Assembly: GCA_003586115.2 (NCBI GenBank)
Contig: QVOM02000072.1
Location: 2,694,361 to 2,758,360 of the forward strand
Direction of reading: 5' to 3'
Source of the DNA: Salvator merianae
Lineage: Eukaryota > Chordata > Lepidosauria > Squamata > Teiidae
DNA: 64,000 nt
The position numbers were made by a program, and so were the translations under genes. Shown one piece after another: positions 10,259-20,905 of this stretch. The notes below the pieces were generated by a model. The model was not told the DNA's origin. It did not search any database and saw nothing but the letters and a program-made list of their open reading frames with translations. How positions within the stretch are numbered: the first letter of the stretch is position 1; the number at the start of each line of letters is the position of its first letter.

Positions 10259-10266
10259 ATTCCAAG
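10259..10266. repeat. 8-bp target-site duplication, right
   Basis: ATTCCAAG, an exact copy of 9527-9534. Confidence 0.85.
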
Positions 10267-11400
10267 ACATTCCAACTACGCTTTTACACATCACTGTTAT
10301 CCATAGGCACTATGACCATGGTCTTCTCTCCAGCAATACAGTACTTCCTTTCCAGATGATGTATAATATCCATGGCCTTCACATCAAACAAGGAAGTCAC
10401 AAACACAGCTAACTGAACTTCAGTGCCCTATTCAGTGCAGAGGAGAATCTTTGGTGCAAGAGGAAACTGTCCTTTGAGGCAACCATGGTCTCTCTTCAGA
10501 TTGTTGCCTGTCTTTTCCTAGGCCCTAATTCTCTGTAACAGCCAAAGCACTGTTGCCTTGCAAGTGGGACTGTGCTATCACATCCCTGAAGGCACCATTC
10601 ACCTGTCTCTCCCATGACTTGTTTACACCACAGTTGTGTAGTCTGCATTTATCCCTCATGAAGCCTGAGACGGCAACTTGGTAGTTCACACAGAAGCAAA
10701 ATGTACACGCTTTGTGCACTTCTCTATTTCCACATTGATAAGTGTCCCGTTCTCGGTCTGCTGAGAGGGGGGCTCACCCTCCCCACCTGTTCTTTCCTGC
10801 TCTTCTCTCTTACTTTGGGTGATTTGGAGTCTTCCTTATCACTCAATTCAAATTTCTCTCAGGGGTGGGGTCTTTTTCAACCCTTCTGTTGCTGGGTGTG
10901 AAGACAACCTACTTCCTCTGTACTCATGTCCACAATGTTACAAATTTGCTCTTGGGCGGGTGTGTGGCAATGGTGATTATGTCACTGGATTATGTCACTT
11001 TAATGGCAACCCACACACACACACACACACACACACACTCAAATCCACAAATAAAGAAAACAAACAGTGGGAGGTGTCTCCTTGGTTTGGGAGGAAGCTG
11101 CATCTTCCCGTGAATTGTAATTCACAAATACATTTCTGTGCACCTTTGAAATTGTGTTGGAGGAAGCCTTTATCTCTCCCCCACTTCCTTCTCTCCCTCT
11201 CTCACGAGCACAGGGCTGTGGCTGAGGGAAACAACCATGAAAAGAACGAGCACAGTTATCAGGCAGAGTGAAATAGCCACCCAGACAATTGTTTGTGAGA
11301 GTCATGCAAGAAGAGCAAACTGATATTATTATTTTTAAGAAGTATGAATTATTTTAACATTTTTTTACTCCAAGAGAAAGAAAAAGATAATTGTTGGAGT
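10267..11400. other. no recognised feature apart from a CA repeat
   Basis: Ordinary-composition sequence. A frame of 150 codons (10819-11271) crosses the CA microsatellite, has no recognisable domain and is probably a chance frame. Confidence 0.4.
11012..11038. repeat. (CA)n microsatellite
   Basis: About 13 CA units, uninterrupted. Confidence 0.95.
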
Positions 11401-11575
11401 TTATAGCCCTTTCTGCACTTGGCCTTATTTTGATTATATCCCAGAATAGGGGCCTGCTATCCACATGCTGGTGCACACAACAGTAGGGGCCTGCCATAAT
11501 CTGCACCAGGCTTTGGTAGAAGGTCCCTATTTTGAGATATAATCTGGAATAAGGCCCAGTGCAAAAAGGGTCCAT
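11401..11575. mobile_element. palindromic MITE, family K-like termini
   Basis: Left arm GCCCTTTCTGCACTTGGCC followed by TTATTTTGATTATATC. The right arm is its inverse: GATATAATCTGGAATAAGG then CCCAGTGCAAAAAGGGTCC. The arms span about 48 bp with a short unpaired centre. A small hairpin-forming DNA element; no convincing target duplication. Confidence 0.75.
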
Positions 11576-12404
11576 GCCTCAGAGTGAAATTATTTCGGCT
11601 GATCTTGAATATTATGCACATTAACAGGTGTGTGGCTTTGTGCATACGTTGCCTGCATGAATTTAATGCTCTTTCTCGGTCAACAAATTATACTGGACTA
11701 GTCCTGACACTTCCCCATTCTGAGAAGCTGATTGCAAACCAAAAAGTGGTGTTTGGGGATATCTCAAGGTTTTGTGATTTAAGGGATGAAACATGGTTCC
11801 CCCTTCTCATTTTTAATACAGAGAAAAACTGTATCCACTTAGGAAGGGGATAACTGAGGCTTGCTGTACACTTCAAATGTCCTCTGCTGCCCCACTAAGG
11901 CCAACGCGTGATTGACCACACCTACTTTTGCACTGAGTGTTTCAGACAGCAGACAAGTTATGTGCCTTGATCTACAAAGTTGCTCTGTGATATTCACTTT
12001 TTATTTGCTTACATAATATAGGACAGTGGGGAATTCAGTTCCACCTGATCGGCATTGCTTGCTTGACATTTGTCACCTAGTCTATCTATATGTTCTTAGT
12101 TTGGTTGTGAGGATCCTGGAATCTGCAGTTAGAAGAAGAATTGTGAATTAGATGGAACTGTTCCCCATTCTTATCTTATTACTCTACACCCAATTAGAAG
12201 TATATTCTTGAGATTTGATTAGAAATTATTCTCTCAAGCTCTTCATGACACATTTTTGCCCTGCTCCCCTGACAGTATTTCCCCTACTTTCATCCTTACA
12301 TGTTGCTGATTTTCTAACATGGTCAGAGAGTTCATTCTGTGAATTAGAAACATTCCCAACGAAGTCTGGAACTCTGTGCAGTAGAAAAGAGCATCTCTGA
12401 AAGT
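11576..12404. other. no recognised feature
   Basis: AT-rich sequence, no recognisable repeat. The frame at 11584-11853 (89 codons) shows no family similarity. Confidence 0.4.
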
Positions 12405-12565
12405 GGCTGCATCCAGACATTGATTACTTATTCCACTCTATTTGGATATTCTGGAATAGAGCAGGGATATTCTGGAATAAAGCAAGGATATTCTGGAATA
12501 TCCATGTTTTATTCCAGAATATCCAAATACAGCAAGCAATAAGTAAGCAATGTCTGAATGCAGCC
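12405..12565. mobile_element. short palindromic MITE, GGCTGCATCCAGACA termini, copy 1
   Basis: Starts GGCTGCATCCAGACATTG and ends with the inverse CAATGTCTGAATGCAGCC. The interior has repeated GATATTCTGGAATA units and their inverse. A 107-bp relative with the same ends and the TATTTGGATAT motif is at 34180-34286. Confidence 0.8.
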
Positions 12566-12752
12566 TTAGAGGTGGAAGCTACCACATGCTAGTGATCTTA
12601 CTCCACTTCTAATCCACATCAAAGGCCACAAAATGCACTTCCAAAGTCCATTTTCTGGCCTTAAATGTGGATTAGAGTGGGAAAACTTGCTGCTACATTC
12701 TACCAGCTCTAAGCCACTTTTAAGCTATTTTTAATGTGTCTGGATGAAGCCG
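12566..12752. mobile_element. family G MITE-like element, copy 2
   Basis: TTAGAGGTGGAAGCTACC and CACTTCTAATCCACATC at the left are answered by TGTGGATTAGAGTGGG and CAGCTCTAAGCCACTTTTAAG at the right, ending GTGTCTGGATGAAGCC. It lies directly against the preceding MITE, so the two may be parts of one larger element. Confidence 0.6.
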
Positions 12753-12954
12753 AATTCACAGAAACATTGTTTTTTAGCTTCATTACGGAGGTCCATAAAG
12801 ATAAGGCTACTATTTTGCTTTTTTTACTACTTTTGTTTCAAACTATGAAGGACGAGGAAACAAGACTTTCAAAACAAGACTAATAACAGATGATACATTG
12901 ATTCCTGAAAACAAGTGATGCAACCCATATACTAAAGGAAGGGTATTTGTAAAG
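12753..12954. other. no recognised feature
   Basis: AT-rich spacer with nothing recognisable. Confidence 0.35.
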
Positions 12955-13160
12955 TTTATTTATTTATTGCATTTATATCCCACTTTCTCTCCAAAGAGCT
13001 CAAGGTGGTGCACCCCATTTAATCCCCCGAACAACCTGTGAGGTAAATTAGGCCAGGAGGTTGTGACAGGCCCAAGGTGAACTTTTGTGGTAGAGCAGGA
13101 ATTTGAACCCAGAAGCTCCTAGGTTCTAGCCTTATGGTTCCCTAGTGACTATGAAACACT
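12955..13160 (-). mobile_element. tRNA-derived SINE, squamate type
   Basis: On the minus strand the head contains a B-box-like GGGTTCAAATTCC, then CCTTGGGCCTGTCACAACC, TTTACCTCACAGGTTGTTC, and the tail GTGGGATATAAATGC followed by (AAAT)n. This order (head, CCTTGGGCC, CCTCACAGGGTTGTT, GGGGTATAAAT, A-rich tail) is that of a SINE widespread in squamate genomes. It is diverged and inactive. Confidence 0.75.
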
Positions 13161-13181
13161 ACTTACACTAAGTTTGTCTCC

Positions 13182-13570
13182 TAGGTCCTGTTCACACTTT
13201 ACAACCTAGAATGTTATAACACCATTCTAGGCTGTACAAGGCCCCGCAATGTGGCAGACATCCACACTTCAAGGGCTTGTACCAGGCCTCCAGCACTCAA
13301 AGTGCAGGTCGCTGGCCTGACCACTGTGACAGCGGCCAGGGCAATGTCCAGCCGTTGCCATGGCAATCAGGGATGTGGCGCATGACTGCACAGCTGCTCC
13401 ACTCCACCCACTCATAGTATTTGCACTTGGAAGAGGGTGTGAATGCTGCTGACCAAGAGCAGTTCAGCTACTGTAGACACTCCCAGATGCTGTGGAAGTG
13501 GGGCTGTGCAGACAGGCCTGTCCAGTGAGCATCCGGGACCTCATTGGCAGGCCTGTGCAAATAGGCCCCT
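13182..13570. mobile_element. family C DNA element, copy in opposite orientation to 4435-4747
   Basis: Left end AGGTCCTGTTCACACTTTA; right end TGTGCAAATAGGCCCCT. Interior landmarks ATCCACACTTCAAG, GTTGCCATGGCAA and CACTTGGAAGAGGGTG are the inverse order of those at 4435-4747. Non-coding. Confidence 0.7.
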
Positions 13571-13726
13571 AGTCTTTCTATGTGGTCAGAAGAGAAGATT
13601 ATGTAGGTTAGGAAAGGTGCAAGTAAAACCCAAAAGTTCCAGGATAATATAATCCAAAATAAATAAATATATTATCATTGAAATTATAAATAATGTGACA
13701 TTTGACTCTAATCTGAAACTGCACTG

Positions 13727-14012
13727 ATATGCAATAATAATCAGAATAAAAATCCAAATAGTATTGGGCTGCCACAAAAGTTCAACAACTGTCCATTTCC
13801 AGCTGCTACTCTCTGTGATTCAGTAAAGTTCTTCACATTTTTGATAACATTTCCTGTCCATCTGTACTGGGACACTGCCTAGGAGAAGACATACCTTCAA
13901 CATACCAAGCTGATTGTGAATCACAGAGAGTAGCAGCTGGAAATGGACAGTTACTGAACTTTTGCAATGGCCCTATATTATTTGGATTTTTATTCTGATT
14001 ATTATTGCATAT
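13727..14012. repeat. large inverted repeat with 96-bp arms
   Basis: Arms 13727-13822 and 13917-14012 are inverse copies. The outer 34 bp and inner about 31 bp pair perfectly, and roughly 86 of 96 positions pair overall. The spacer is 94 bp. The middle of the arms contains GGGCTGCCACAAAAGTTC and its diverged inverse, reminiscent of mariner-type termini, but pairing continues beyond them. Probably a non-autonomous DNA element; could extrude as a cruciform. Confidence 0.85.
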
Positions 14013-15118
14013 TAGAATTGCAATTATAATGTCTTTACTTATTTGGAGCTTTATTTAGATTTGTTTGTCTCAGGTTTACAGATTGTTTTACTTAGCTTCA
14101 GGTTAGGAAAGGTGTGTCCGTTTGATTCTTCTTGCGGAAGTGAAACACAAACTTGAAAATTCTCATTGGAAAAATGCTCTAATTATTGCCACAAGCACAG
14201 ACCGTTCCATATCCTGTCTCTCTCTGCCTTTGTTCTGTACTTAGTCCTTTTGCATTTGCACAGGAAGGAAAGCTCTCTCACACTCACTTACTCACTCACT
14301 CTGTCATGTGCACATTTTGTAGAACTTGCAACTCAACAGATGCTTAAATTTATTTGCAAGTGTTTATATAAAAGGCTACAAAAAAAAAAAAAGGCTTGTT
14401 TTCTAATCTTAATTTCTAGGTCATTATTCCTCCACTACAGTATAGTGCTGCCTAGTTTAACTACTAGGCATAGGTTTTTTTAAACAAAAGGAAGCAGGTT
14501 TCTATTGAATACTTAAAAAACAAAACAGAAATGAGTCTCCCTATCCTCAAGTTGCCTCTGCATTCTGAAGCCAACTAATAGAAGACGGTTTATCATGAGC
14601 TTGACTCTAGCTAGAAAAACACTACCTTCTGACTACAAAATCAAATCACTTGTCTGCTAAGCTCACACAATTATGTTAGGTCTTCTTCGTAACATGTTTA
14701 AACTTATCAATCGTGTCACAGTGAGTGTGGAGGCCTGGAGACAGGTGGCTCTGCCAAAGTACCCTGCGAAAGAACACCCCATAGCACCTCCCCACCTCCG
14801 TATCACTCCACAGGTCCACATCGAAGGTAGCTAGGCCTTTGAGCATTGTCTCATGCCCTTGCCTCCAACTGCCTTGAGTAGGTGTCAGATCTCCAGTAGG
14901 TGTCTGATACCATCAAAAATGGAGATGCAGTGCCCAGACAACCTCTGGTGACATCTGTACTCATAAGTGAAGACATGACCCTTATTGGCACTGCATCAGT
15001 CCCACAGCAAAGAAAGCACCATCTCCATCAAGACAGGAGCTTCTCACAGCTTGTGCTATTGTAACTGGATTCCCCCTAGGTGAGGACACTGGACAGTTAA
15101 TAAAAGCAAAGAATAAAA
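14013..15118. other. no recognised feature
   Basis: Mostly AT-rich. Contains an A-run near 14380. The frame at 14166-14483 (105 codons) has no domain signature. Confidence 0.4.
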
Positions 15119-15290
15119 TAAGAACATCAAAGAAGCCCTGCTGGATCAGGTTACGGCCCATCTAGACCAGCATTCTGCCTCACACAGTGGCCCACCATTT
15201 GCTTCTGGTCAATCTCAAGCAGAATATACAGGCAAAACCTTCACCTGCTCTCGACTCCCTGCAAATGGCCTTGAAAGGCATCCTGCCTGT
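15119..15290 (-). mobile_element. CR1-type LINE 3' end
   Basis: Starts TAAGAACATCAAAGAAGCCC, then GCTGGATCAGGTTACGGCCC and CAGCATTCTGCCTCACACAG. This is the inverse of the CR1 3' untranslated region seen at 56040-56240. Only the terminal ~170 bp is present, a typical 5' truncation. Confidence 0.8.
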
Positions 15291-16149
15291 GTGATATCTT
15301 ATGGAGACATAGTGAATGCAGGCTTCAACATGCTAGTGATGGCTGGTGCCCAGCGTGGCTACTGGTTAGAGAGAAAGGTGGCTAAATGGAAGTGGTACCA
15401 GAGGTCAGAGCAGGCAGAGTTAATGAAAAGCTGTGGTGCTTACATGAAAATCCACGCAAAAACTGAACAGAGTGGGTGAGGTGCCTATTCAGCAACCCTG
15501 GGTTGAAACATGGGGACTCAATCTCTGAGCTGCTGGGTGGGATGGGACGTTGCACACTTAGCATTGCCCACCCTTGCTGTCTAACTTGTTTAGTAGAACG
15601 AGTATATTAATTTGCATTTAAGCGTATTGAAGCACTCAGCACTGAATCTATTAAAGCAACTGATAAGGGAAGCAAAAATCAAATTGAATTCAAATTTATT
15701 TTGTAATTTATCACAAAGCTTCCAGGTTCAATCAGCAAACCATGTGGCTGTCACACTCCACTGCATACTGTTGAGTGGAAATTTACACAAGAGGCGCACA
15801 GAGGTCACAGTAAGTCCTGTGTGGTTCGAAGAAAGCTTTAGGGAACGGAGTGTGAAGCCCAGGTTCCGTTACTGGATCTGGTGAGATCTCACAATCAGTA
15901 CACAACAGGTTTCTTGTCACTACATCTGTGCAAACCCTACCTTGGGAAAAGTGTTTTAGGGTACTTGGGCAATATTTGCATGGTCCTCTTGTACTGCCCC
16001 AGATGTGTGCCCAGACCACAGGGTCCACATACCAGCACATTCCCCAGGAGGCTGTGCCTCCCAGGGGCTGCACTGTTTGCACAGACCCCATGCCTGGCCT
16101 ACTCCCAGGTGCAGAAACTGCACCCACAAACACTATAGTGGGAGACCAT
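15291..16149. other. no recognised feature
   Basis: No clear repeat. Overlapping frames on both strands between 15783 and 16193 (up to 116 codons) fall in a moderately GC-rich patch without motifs. Confidence 0.4.
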
Positions 16150-16375
16150 TAAAAGTGATCTCTCCTCTACTAAAAGTGAGCACCCTCTACTGACCTCTAG
16201 CTCCAGCCAACCTAGCTGTTCGAAAGCAAGTAATTGCAAGTAGATGAATAGGGAGCATCACATTGTGTGATGTGGAAGATAGATAGATGTAAGCCTTGTA
16301 AGCCGCTTTGAGTCAGCTTCGGCCGAGAAAAGCGGGGTATAAAAACCAAGTTCTTCTTCTTCTTCTTCTCCTTGT
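16150..16375 (+). mobile_element. SINE with GTTCGAAAGCA body and GCGGGGTATAAA tail
   Basis: The body contains CCTAGCTGTTCGAAAGCAAG and GTAGATGAATAGGGAGC, followed by GTAAGCCGCTTTGAGTCAGC and GAGAAAAGCGGGGTATAAA, then a (TTC)n array (16351-16369). GTTCGAAA plus GTAGATGAATAGG is the body of a widespread squamate tRNA-related SINE. A rearranged relative is at 36224-36420. Confidence 0.75.
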
Positions 16376-16810
16376 GGGCCAGACTAGGTCTCATTCTTGC
16401 CACCACCATGTGGACTGATGATAGCAGCAGGATTGGACAGCCTGTCTCTAGAAGTTGGTGCACTTCCGGAGCTATTTCTAGGTCCATGGGGAAATGCCAC
16501 CAGTCTGCAACTCCACGGCTAGGAACTTTTTCATTTTTAGTGAATCAGCCAAGAACGTTCTCCACAGTCCATGTCACCAGTGCACGTATACTTTATAGGC
16601 TGTTACAGTTCCAATGAGTTCCTGAAACAGGTTACTAACATGATCAGGTTCAACAGGGCCTTTCCTATCAATAGTATAATGATTTTTTTAAAAATTATAT
16701 AATAAGATGAAGCATATTAATCTACTCCTCTCCATACTTTTCTGGGCATAAGCATCACTGAACACAATGGAACTTCTTTTGACTTACACATGGGTAGCAT
16801 AATACAGTTT
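16376..16810. other. mostly unrecognised; possible short interspersed fragment
   Basis: The minus strand of about 16735-16810 reads like a degenerate common retroposon 3' segment (TCCATTGTGTTCAGTGATGC). The rest is unrecognised. Confidence 0.25.
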
Positions 16811-17360
16811 AGAATCATAGACCCTATGAATGGAAATATGTCCTGAAGGTCATCTAGTCCAATTTCCTGCTTAGCACAGGAGTTGTCTCTAAGCCATCTC
16901 CAAGAGCTGTCCATCCACTCCAATCTTTTTGGAAACCTCCAGTATGGAGGAATCCACGACTGCCTGAACAGACTATTCCATTCTTGCCCACTCTTACAAA
17001 TTCTTCCCAATGTCTCATCTGGATCTCATGATTTTCAGTGCCACTCCAGTGAGTGTGCCTTTGAAGGCAATAAAGAGCACATGATAGTCCTTTAGAGCTT
17101 TTTTTGCAAGCCATTATCATATCTCTCCTCAACCTTCTGTTCTCCAAGCAAAACATACCCAACTCTTTCAACTATTCTTCCTGGGATTTTGTTCCCAAAC
17201 CTCTTATCTGGTATGCCCAGAAGCAATTGGTGGGCCACTGTGTGAAACAGAATGCTGGACCAGATGGGCCGTGGCCTGATCCAGCAAGGTTCCTCTTATG
17301 TTCTTATGTTGGTAGCCCTCCTCTGCACATACTCCAGCTTCTCAAAGTCCTCTTTAAATG
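16811..17360 (-). mobile_element. CR1 LINE 3' region, interrupted
   Basis: The plus strand shows the inverse of a CR1 end: AGAATCATAGACCCTATGAA, then GGTCATCTAGTCCAATTTCC, a long degenerate middle with TCTCTCCTCAACCTTCTG, and GGTAGCCCTCCTCTGCACAT. It is the same class of CR1 that is abundant in reptiles and birds. A second, plus-strand CR1-type tail (17210-17308) splits it. The coding frame is broken throughout. Confidence 0.8.
17210..17308 (+). mobile_element. CR1-type 3' tail inserted in another CR1
   Basis: AATTGGTGGGCCACTGTGTG, AGATGGGCCGTGGCCTGATC and CTTATGTTCTTATG match the end of the copy at 55622-56240. Only ~100 bp long. On both sides the host CR1 continues in the other orientation. 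Confidence 0.8.
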
Positions 17361-17429
17361 TTAACTACAATCACCCCCTGTTTAACATAATAGAGAGCAA
17401 TTTGGGCATCTGCAGCACCACTAACACAT

Positions 17430-17647
17430 ACTGTTAAACAGGGTCTCCCCATTGTGGTGCCATTAACTTATACTGGTAGACTGGGCATCTGCTGTCCTCT
17501 AACCCCTAGGTGACAATAACTTGCATAGCATGGATTTGTACTACATGGTGATTTGCAGGAACCAAACCATACCTTTATACTGGGGACAACTGTACTTAGA
17601 AAGGGTGCATGCAATTTTGTGAGACAACAGTTCAAACATGACAATTT
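17430..17647. repeat. family I interspersed repeat, copy 1
   Basis: TTAACTTATACTGGTAGACTG, ATTTGCAGGAACCAAACC and CAATTTTGTGAGACAACAG align in order with 63645-63870. The similarity is moderate, and the type of element is not recognisable. Confidence 0.45.
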
Positions 17648-18911
17648 TATGGCACAACATATGACTTTTGATACCATTGACCATGCTAACTTACTAGAGT
17701 GACTTCAAGAATTGGGAACGGAACTGGAGATGCTGTTCTACCTATCTCTCAGGTAGACTTCAAACAGTAGATGTAGGAGCTTTTGTTCAGCCCCTTGGGA
17801 GCTCTCATGTGGAGTTCCTCAGGGATCAGTTTTGTCCCCTATGCTGTTTAGTATCTATATGAAGCCATTGGGAGAAGACATCAGAAGATTTGGAGTGAGG
17901 TGCCGTCAGTATACTCTATCTCTCTGTTCCTTCTGAGTCGACTGAGGCAGGTGATTTGCTTGATTATTGTCTGGAGACAGGAATGGGCTGGATGTGGACC
18001 AATAAATTGAAACTGAATCCAGTCAAAACAGTGGTACTGTGTGTGTCATGTTTTTTTGAGTCCAGGAAGTTAGACAGAATCTGGTTCTCAATGAAGTTGT
18101 TTTGGCCCTGAAAAAAAGGGTGCATGATCTGGGGGTGCTTCTGGATTCATTGAGACTCAGATGGCAGGGGTGGCCAGGAGTGCCCACCTCCATCTCCAAC
18201 TGGTTCAACAACTTCAGCCTTTCCTGAATAGGGACAAGCTGGTCACAGCGATCTGTGCTCTGCTAACCTCCAGACTAGACTAGACTAGCACGGTACTTGG
18301 GGCTACCCTTGAAAACAGTTCAGGAGCTGGAATTGGTGCAGAATTCAGCAACACAACTACTGATGGGGATTTCTGGCAGAAACACCTCACACCAGTCTTG
18401 AAGGAACTTCACTGGTTACCAATTTGCTACTGAGCCCAATTCAAGGTGTTGATATTGACAAATAAAGCCCTAAATGGCTTGGGCCCCAAGTACCCGAGGA
18501 AACATTTTCTCCCATATAGACCTGTCTGTGCTTTAAGATCACAAAGTAAGGCCTTCTTGTAGTTCTGCTACCCTCAGGGGTGCGAGGGGTTGTGACACAT
18601 CAGAGAGTCTTCTCTGTGAGCCCCCCCACCCCAGTTTTGGAATAGCCTCCGAGTGGAGGTACACCAGGCACAAACTTTATATGCTTTTCAGCACCTAGTT
18701 AAAATGTACCTTGGCACCCAGGTCTTTGATGCATGGTTTCCTCTGAATGTAGTTCTGGAGAGAAAGAGAGAGGGTGGGTGGATTATACTTTAAATATAAT
18801 TGAGTGTTTTGTGTTTTATCACATGCTGTGACTTGCCCTGGGACCTTGGGGTGAAGCGGAGGATACAAAAGGTGTAAACAAATCCAATAAATAAATAAAT
18901 AAATAAATAAA
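17648..18911 (+). pseudogene. decayed L2-like LINE reverse transcriptase with 3' end
   Basis: Conceptual translation in shifting frames gives reverse-transcriptase landmarks. FDTIDHANLLE (about 17667) is followed by GVPQGSVLSPML (about 17811), the conserved GxPQGS segment of LINE polymerases. Further on come VLKELHWLP and an LNGLGPKY-like segment near 18395-18500. The conserved aspartate box expected near 17905 is damaged, and in-frame stops and frameshifts occur throughout. The copy ends in (AAAT)n at 18885-18911. Family style is that of the L2/CR1 group in squamates. It cannot encode an active polymerase. No endonuclease domain remains. Confidence 0.8.
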
Positions 18912-19015
18912 ATGGTAATAAAACAACAGTAGTCTTCCAGACATTTCCATTCTCTCTCTAAAGTTTAGAAAATTCCCTTCAAACATATTTGGGGCTTATC
19001 TATGGGCCCACTCAC

Positions 19016-19228
19016 CTTGAAGTTTTAATCCACCTTCAGTCCACTTTTGAATTGAAACAACCCATCAGCAAAGTGACTCGTCGTTTTCTTTCCACATTAT
19101 CTAACCCAAAGGTGGATTTTCTGAGTTAAATAATGCTGAAAGAAAACATCTTATTACTCCACTGATGTGTTTTCTCAGTCTGAAAGTGGACCGAAGCTGG
19201 ATTAAAACTTAGGTGTGACTGGGTCCTA
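19016..19228. mobile_element. family B palindromic MITE, copy 3
   Basis: Left arm GGGCCCACTCACCTTGAAG with TTTTAATCCACC; right arm CTGGATTAAAACTTAGGTG with GACTGGGTCC; centre TTATCTAACCCAAAGGTGG. Both termini are preserved, giving about 213 bp. Confidence 0.8.
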
Positions 19229-19410
19229 TAATGCATTAGAGCGCTACAAGCTCCATGCAAGAGCCACAGGACAAGATACGTGGTGGATGAGGTATGGAGT
19301 TGTTTTGCTAGAAGGGAATGTTGCTTCCTGCTTTTTACAAACACTGAGTGCTCAGAAGCTGGAAATGCACAGCGATCAAGGTCTCTGGGGTACCTTTAAC
19401 AATGAAAAGA

Positions 19411-19484
19411 CTTGATGCACCATAAAGTCTAGCAGATTTATTAAGGTCTAAGCTTTTATGGCCTAGAATCCACTTCATCAGATG
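19411..19484 (-). repeat. ancient amniote interspersed repeat fragment
   Basis: On the minus strand: CATCTGATGAAGTGGATTC, then AAAAGCTTAGACCTTAATAA and AGACTTTATGGTGCATCAAG. The motif order (CTGATGAAGTG, AAGCTTA, AATAAA..., CTTTAAGGTGC) is a repeat I recall from several amniote genomes; I cannot name its class with certainty. Confidence 0.45.
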
Positions 19485-20284
19485 GAAAGGAATAGCTTTT
19501 GTGTTCACTGCAACAGAGTGCAGTAATTCCTGTATTGAAGGAATATTCCGTTTATAAATAAGGACAAGGCATGGGCCCTGAGCGAGCAGCAGAATTCTAA
19601 GGCATGATAAATCATCACATCCCTTCCTTTTCCCCTATCTTTTGCATAGTCGCCTGTGTGTCTAGCTCTTTATCACTGGATATCTCACATGAAGAGAATT
19701 TGCCTCAGGAAACAAAAGCAGTTGAACTGGTGCTGGGAAAGCACAAACCGGCAACAACTGGAATAATGACTTGATTGTACCTCCTGGTTATTTTGGGAAG
19801 CTGCTGGAATAAAAAAATCCATACTGGGATAAGATCCTTTACTAGTAGATGATGAAAAAGTCCAGCACTAGTGATCACTCTGAATGAAACTAATATTGAT
19901 GCGGGTTTCTAGGTTAGATTCTTTCTTAATGCTCTATGTGTACTATTTCAGCCATTTAATAAAGTTTTGATTATTTTTTTTTTTAAAGGGCTTTTAAATG
20001 TGCAGGAGTCTTGTGAGCACAGATATAAATCCCTTTTAAAAAATGCGAGTTTCTGATAGTGCAGAATTCATAGAAAGGAGAGATTTTTCTTTCCCCAAAA
20101 AATGTATTACAGGAACTACTGGGATTCTGCCAGTTTTAAATGGTATTTGCATATTGAGTGATCTGAACTCGGCTCCAGTGCCACCTCACAAAGAGGTTTC
20201 AGTTCAGTATAGGGTTAATTTATATCCTGTTTACCAGAACCAAACCTTGGCATGAACACTTTGAAGTGGTAATGAGGAGACACT
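19485..20284. other. no recognised feature
   Basis: AT-rich with a T-run near 19975. No recognisable repeat or gene. Confidence 0.4.
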
Positions 20285-20741
20285 AAAGGCTTTTCTGCAC
20301 TTACTTTTGGGCTGGTCTACAATATAGACCACAGGCCTCCCTTAAGTATCGTAGATTAGCCCAAGGGAGGCCCCGCCCATAGTTGGTATGCTCCATCTGC
20401 CTAGGCTGGAGTGTAATCCAGATCAAGGGGCCCTTGACCTGGATCACCAGTAGATTTGATTAAACAGGTCTCCTGGCAGACCAGCAGGCCTTATCTGGAA
20501 CATGAAAGCATGCAGAAGACATGCCTCCATTTTCTGGACTACTGGGGGACCCATTCCAGTGATGAACCCAAACGCACTGCCGAAATGGGTTCCCAGGGGG
20601 CTCCAAGGCTAGGAATTCGTGCAAGCTTTGGAGTCCATGTTGGGGCTGGTATGGACCACTGCATGCTGGGATCTGGACCAGTGGGCCTGGATGGTCCAGA
20701 CCCACTGATCCAGATCACACCCTTTGAGTGTAGAAAGGCCC
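20285..20741. mobile_element. family K-like DNA element
   Basis: The left end AAAGGCTTTTCTGCACTTAC and the right end GAGTGTAGAAAGGCCC are inverted. The interior has GGGCCTGGATGGTCCAG. A frame of 110 codons (20456-20788) runs through it and is a by-product. Confidence 0.55.
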
Positions 20742-20744
20742 TAA

Positions 20745-20905
20745 GGTTGTGTTCACATGCAATTTTGTTTTCAAAAAACCCCCTCTGAGGCAGCTTAGAG
20801 CTGGTTTGCAGGTGGGAAGGTTCACACGCCCCTCCCCCCTTATGAACATTCCAGCCTAGAAAAGGTTAGAGAACATGAGGGTCACACACTACCGTCTTTA
20901 AGGCA
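20745..20905. mobile_element. family F MITE, truncated copy
   Basis: GGTTGTGTTCACATGCAATTT is preceded by TAA and followed by CTCTGAGGCAGCTTAGAGC, CCTTATGAACATTCCAGCC and GGGTCACACACTACC, in the order of family F. The right end is missing. Confidence 0.65.

Noticed and set aside
10819..11271. 150-codon frame across the CA repeat
   Set aside because: Passes through a microsatellite and lacks any domain; a shifted frame of similar length overlaps it.
17648..18911. Functional LINE reverse transcriptase
   Set aside because: Stops, frameshifts and a damaged aspartate box show it is a dead copy.
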